A stretch of 64,000 bases of DNA, from assembly GCF_030505395.1 (NCBI RefSeq), contig NZ_CP130044.1, positions 1,163,001 to 1,227,000 on the forward strand. The letters are read 5' to 3'. Position numbers and translations under genes: made by a program. Position 1 is the first letter of the stretch; each line of letters opens with the position of its first letter. This DNA comes from Asticcacaulis sp. ZE23SCel15 (GTDB taxonomy: Bacteria; Pseudomonadota; Alphaproteobacteria; Caulobacterales; Caulobacteraceae). The notes beneath the pieces were generated by a model. That model searched no databases. It was not told the DNA's origin and saw only the letters and a list, made by a program, of their open reading frames with translations. Of the stretch, positions 61,676 through 64,000 are shown one piece after another.

Positions 61676-62031
61676 GGAATTCCTGGGGGTTTGCAGCATC
61701 TGTTTTTATGTTCGTACTCAGCCTAATCGGCCCTCACCGTTTAGGGAAGGGCGTTAATTTTCAAACACCGATCTATATAGGACCAATTTGGCCGCCTATG
61801 TTACGCGGTGGCAGAAATGTCCGCAGGACATTATTTTGGCTGAAAATTGAATGTCTCTGAGACAAATGCAACATATTAAAGGGGTTAAGGCGAAATTGTG
61901 CCTGAACTGAAATGTGCAAGGCCGGCCGCAAAAGCGATCCGTTTTGAATTTGACGGATGCATACCAATATAATAGATATTCAATCAGACTGGCGGCACGT
62001 AGAGGCCGCCCTGAATGGCGGAGCGCGCAGA
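61676..62031. promoter_or_regulatory. Divergent control region, lactonase/GntR
   Basis: This 356-base region is AT-rich in part. ATATAGGACCAATT (61776-61789) resembles ATATAGTTCCAATT (62797-62810) upstream of the permease, and ATACCAATAT lies at 61961-61970. Such CCAAT/ATTGG half-sites fit HutC/NagQ-type GntR operators (TGGT-TATA-ACCA patterns). If the longer GntR start at 61957 were used, the last element would be coding. No other gene is supported. Confidence 0.45.
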
Positions 62032-62769
62032 ATGTCGTTTATCGAGGCGGTTGGACGTCTGCAAAAAGAAGATCCGGCACCCCTTTACCTGCAACTGCAA
62101 AAAGTGCTGCGTGAAGCGATCAAAAACCGAATTATTCTGGCCGAAGACGCCATCCCGCCGGAGCGCGATCTGGCCGAAGATTTCGAGGTTTCGCGCATTA
62201 CGGTGCGCAAGGCGATTGATGGCCTGGTCTCTGAGGGGCTGCTGACCCGCCGCCGGGGGGCGGGCACTTTTGTGGCCACGCGCGTCGAGAAAAGCTTTTC
62301 AAAACTGTCGTCCTTTTCGGAAGACATGATCTCACGTGGGCGTAAGCCCCACAGCGTTTGGGTGTCTAAATCCGCAGGGGCCGTGACGCCGGAAGAGGCC
62401 CTGTCTCTGGGCCTGTCGCCGGGGTCGCTGGTCTACCGTTTCCACCGAATTCGCTATGCCGATGACGCGACCATGGCGCTCGAATATTCCACTATACCTG
62501 GCTATTGCCTGCCGTCGATCGAGGCGGTTCAAAACTCGCTGTATGAGGCGCTGGAGCGGGCCGGGCATCGGCCGGTTCGGGCCCTCCAACGCTTGCGCGC
62601 CATATCTTTTTCTGCCGATCAGGCCGAAACACTCGGTATCCGGGTCGGTGATCCGGGCCTGTTCATTGAGCGCAGGGGTTTCCTAAGTGATGGTCGGGCG
62701 GCGGAGTTCACTCAGTCCTATTATCGCGGCGATGCCTATGACGTCGTGGCTGAGCTAAACGACCTGTAG
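62032..62769 (+). CDS. GntR-family regulator, HutC/NagQ subfamily
   Basis: This 245-residue regulator has a winged helix-turn-helix (about residues 12-78; PLYLQLQKVLREAIKN, VSRITVRKAIDGLVSEGLLT, RRRGAGTFV) and a UTRA ligand-binding domain (about 90-240; ALEYSTIPGYCLP, FIERRGFL). UTRA regulators of the NagR/NagQ type sense sugar phosphates such as GlcNAc-6-P. I take the ATG at 62032 with GGAG upstream; an ATG at 61957 gives 25 more residues. It lies between the lactonase and the sugar permease and probably controls both. Confidence 0.85.
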   Translation: MSFIEAVGRLQKEDPAPLYLQLQKVLREAIKNRIILAEDAIPPERDLAEDFEVSRITVRKAIDGLVSEGLLTRRRGAGTFVATRVEKSFSKLSSFSEDMISRGRKPHSVWVSKSAGAVTPEEALSLGLSPGSLVYRFHRIRYADDATMALEYSTIPGYCLPSIEAVQNSLYEALERAGHRPVRALQRLRAISFSADQAETLGIRVGDPGLFIERRGFLSDGRAAEFTQSYYRGDAYDVVAELNDL

Positions 62770-63067
62770 ACAGGTAGGCGGCTGAAAATAGACCCAATAT
62801 AGTTCCAATTGTAAAAGTGTCTGATTTTTAAATCGTCAGTCCTGTGTTATTATTTTTAAGCGACAATACGCGCGTGTCTAATTTTATATAATTGTTTTTA
62901 TTAAATAATTTGTAGTTTTTGAGAAATTTTTCTGATTGGATATTTATTTTCTACCGCGCCATGTCGATATTTTCCTAGACATCGGCCCTGATTTATAATT
63001 CTAATAAACAATACCAAAATGGCAAATAGGTCATATATAGGCCTCTCGAAAAGGTATTGTGCAGCCC
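62770..63067. promoter_or_regulatory. AT-rich control region before the permease
   Basis: This 298-base stretch is very AT-rich. It contains ATATAGTTCCAATT (62797-62810), the inverted pair ACAATACC (63008-63015) and GGTATTGT (63053-63060) 37 bases apart, and ACCTGT-AG-ACAGGT over the GntR stop codon (62762-62775). Operator sites for the GntR regulator are likely here. No gene seen. Confidence 0.5.
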
Positions 63068-64000
63068 ATGGAAACCACCTCTGCCCCGGCCCAGTCGCTT
63101 AAAGGCGCGTCCCAGTTCATGACGATCGGGATTATCGGCGTCATGTTCTTCATCTTCGGGTTTGTGACCTGGCTGAACGGGCCGTTGATCACCTTCGTAA
63201 AACTGGCCTTTACCCTAAGCGATGTCGAAGCCTTTCTGGTGCCGATGGTTTTCTACATGTCCTATTTCTTTCTGGCCCTGCCGTCGGCGTTTATCTTAAA
63301 GCGGACCGGCATGAAAAAGGGCATGGCGCTGGGGCTGCTGGTCATGGCGATAGGGGCGGCGATTTTCGGTCAACTGGCGACTATGCGTATTTTTGAGGGG
63401 GCGCTGACCGGCCTGTTCATTATCGGGGCCGGTCTTGCGGTGCTGCAAACGGCGGCCAATCCCTATATTTCTATTGTCGGCCCGATTGAAAGTGCCGCGC
63501 AACGCATCGCCGTCATGGGGATTTGTAACAAGTTTGCTGGAATTCTGGCGCCCATAGTCATCGGCGCCTTGGTGCTGCAAGGGGTGGGTGAACTGGATGC
63601 GCAGGTGGCGGCGGCGACAACGCCGGAAGCGAAAGATGCCTTGCTGAACGCCTTTGCCGCCAAGATTCACTATCCCTATCTGGCCATGGCCGGGCTTCTG
63701 GCCTTGCTGGCCCTGTTTGTGCTCAAATCCCCGTTACCGGAAATCAAGGGCGAATCCAAGGTGGCAAACTCCGGTGCCAATGGCGGCAAAAGCCTGTTTT
63801 CCTATCCTCATCTGTGGCTCGGCGTGGTCTGTCTGTTCCTCTATGTCGGGGTTGAGGTTATGGCCGGTGATGCCATTGGCACCTATGGTCATGCCTTTGG
63901 TTTGCCGATCGAACAAACCGCCTATTTCACCTCCTTTACCCTGATTGGCATGTTGGTGGGCTATATAGTTGGTCTGATTGTCATCCCGAAATTTGCGACG
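63068..64000 (+). CDS. FucP/NagP-type sugar MFS permease, 5' part
   Basis: The first 311 codons are present and the frame runs off the window end. The protein is a sugar:H+ symporter of the FucP family, with MTIGIIGVMFFIFGFVTWLN at the first helix and LAVLQTAANPYISIVGP at about residues 125-141, a family hallmark. Relatives include GluP, FucP and NagP. The adjacent UTRA-type GntR gene and TonB receptor make N-acetylglucosamine or another hexose the best guess. Upstream control sequences contain putative GntR half-sites. At least eight helices are visible. Confidence 0.88.
   Translation, partial: METTSAPAQSLKGASQFMTIGIIGVMFFIFGFVTWLNGPLITFVKLAFTLSDVEAFLVPMVFYMSYFFLALPSAFILKRTGMKKGMALGLLVMAIGAAIFGQLATMRIFEGALTGLFIIGAGLAVLQTAANPYISIVGPIESAAQRIAVMGICNKFAGILAPIVIGALVLQGVGELDAQVAAATTPEAKDALLNAFAAKIHYPYLAMAGLLALLALFVLKSPLPEIKGESKVANSGANGGKSLFSYPHLWLGVVCLFLYVGVEVMAGDAIGTYGHAFGLPIEQTAYFTSFTLIGMLVGYIVGLIVIPKFAT

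Overview
The window looks like chromosome of an alphaproteobacterium of the family Caulobacteraceae, most likely Asticcacaulis or a close relative. This rests on gene order (phoH-ybeY-corC-lnt-xre-metK-trmB and aroA-cmk-rpsA-ihfB), on large TonB-dependent receptors paired with flavin-dependent halogenase-like genes, on a TIGR02300-type acidic protein beside a tRNA-Ala, and on a GC content that by eye sits in the high 50s percent. No species assignment is possible from the sequence alone.

Layout. 1-6.9 kb: plus-strand housekeeping block (phoH 3' part, ybeY, corC, lnt, an XRE regulator, metK behind a strong palindromic operator, trmB, a cytochrome-b-like membrane protein). 6.9-12.5 kb: glnD and mutS on the minus strand. 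12.7-15.0 kb: malic enzyme/phosphotransacetylase fusion. 15.1-27.1 kb: a long minus-strand run (AmpG-type permease, hybrid histidine kinase, comM, gshB, mscL, ihfB, rpsA, cmk, aroA). The usually compact aroA-cmk neighbourhood carries 1.2 kb of AT-rich sequence with a plus-strand orphan and a DUF2019-like gene. 27.3-32.5 kb: TIGR02300 protein, tRNA-Ala(GGC), an arsR-aquaporin-arsC operon, and a K+ channel plus SLC13-type permease pair. 32.5-38.2 kb: a TonB receptor, a GH115 alpha-glucuronidase, a dienelactone hydrolase and a ynfA-like gene. 38.3-41.7 kb: an OmpR-type regulator and a soluble histidine kinase flanking a DUF1328 gene, followed by a set of very small genes including a 25-residue membrane peptide. 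41.8-48.8 kb: a complete RND efflux operon (adaptor, pump, outer-membrane factor) with a divergent TetR gene and a clear palindromic operator. 48.9-53.4 kb: two secreted proteins (DUF3298-like, BNR-4-like) and a Kef-type antiporter.

53.4-64 kb is a carbohydrate-acquisition locus: a TonB-dependent receptor (broken by a one-base insertion in this sequence), a halogenase-like flavoprotein, a glucokinase homologue that has lost its catalytic aspartate and phosphate-binding motifs, two small unknown proteins, an exported lactonase-family propeller, a HutC/NagQ-type GntR regulator and the start of a FucP/NagP-type sugar permease. The likely logic is uptake across the outer membrane by the receptor, across the inner membrane by the MFS permease, with GntR control. 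The roles of the halogenase-like protein and of the degenerate kinase are unknown, and these are the most original parts of the window.

No CRISPR array, insertion sequence, prophage or rRNA gene was seen. Starts were moved inward from the longest open frame where a Shine-Dalgarno (SD) sequence, signal peptide or family length argued for it.
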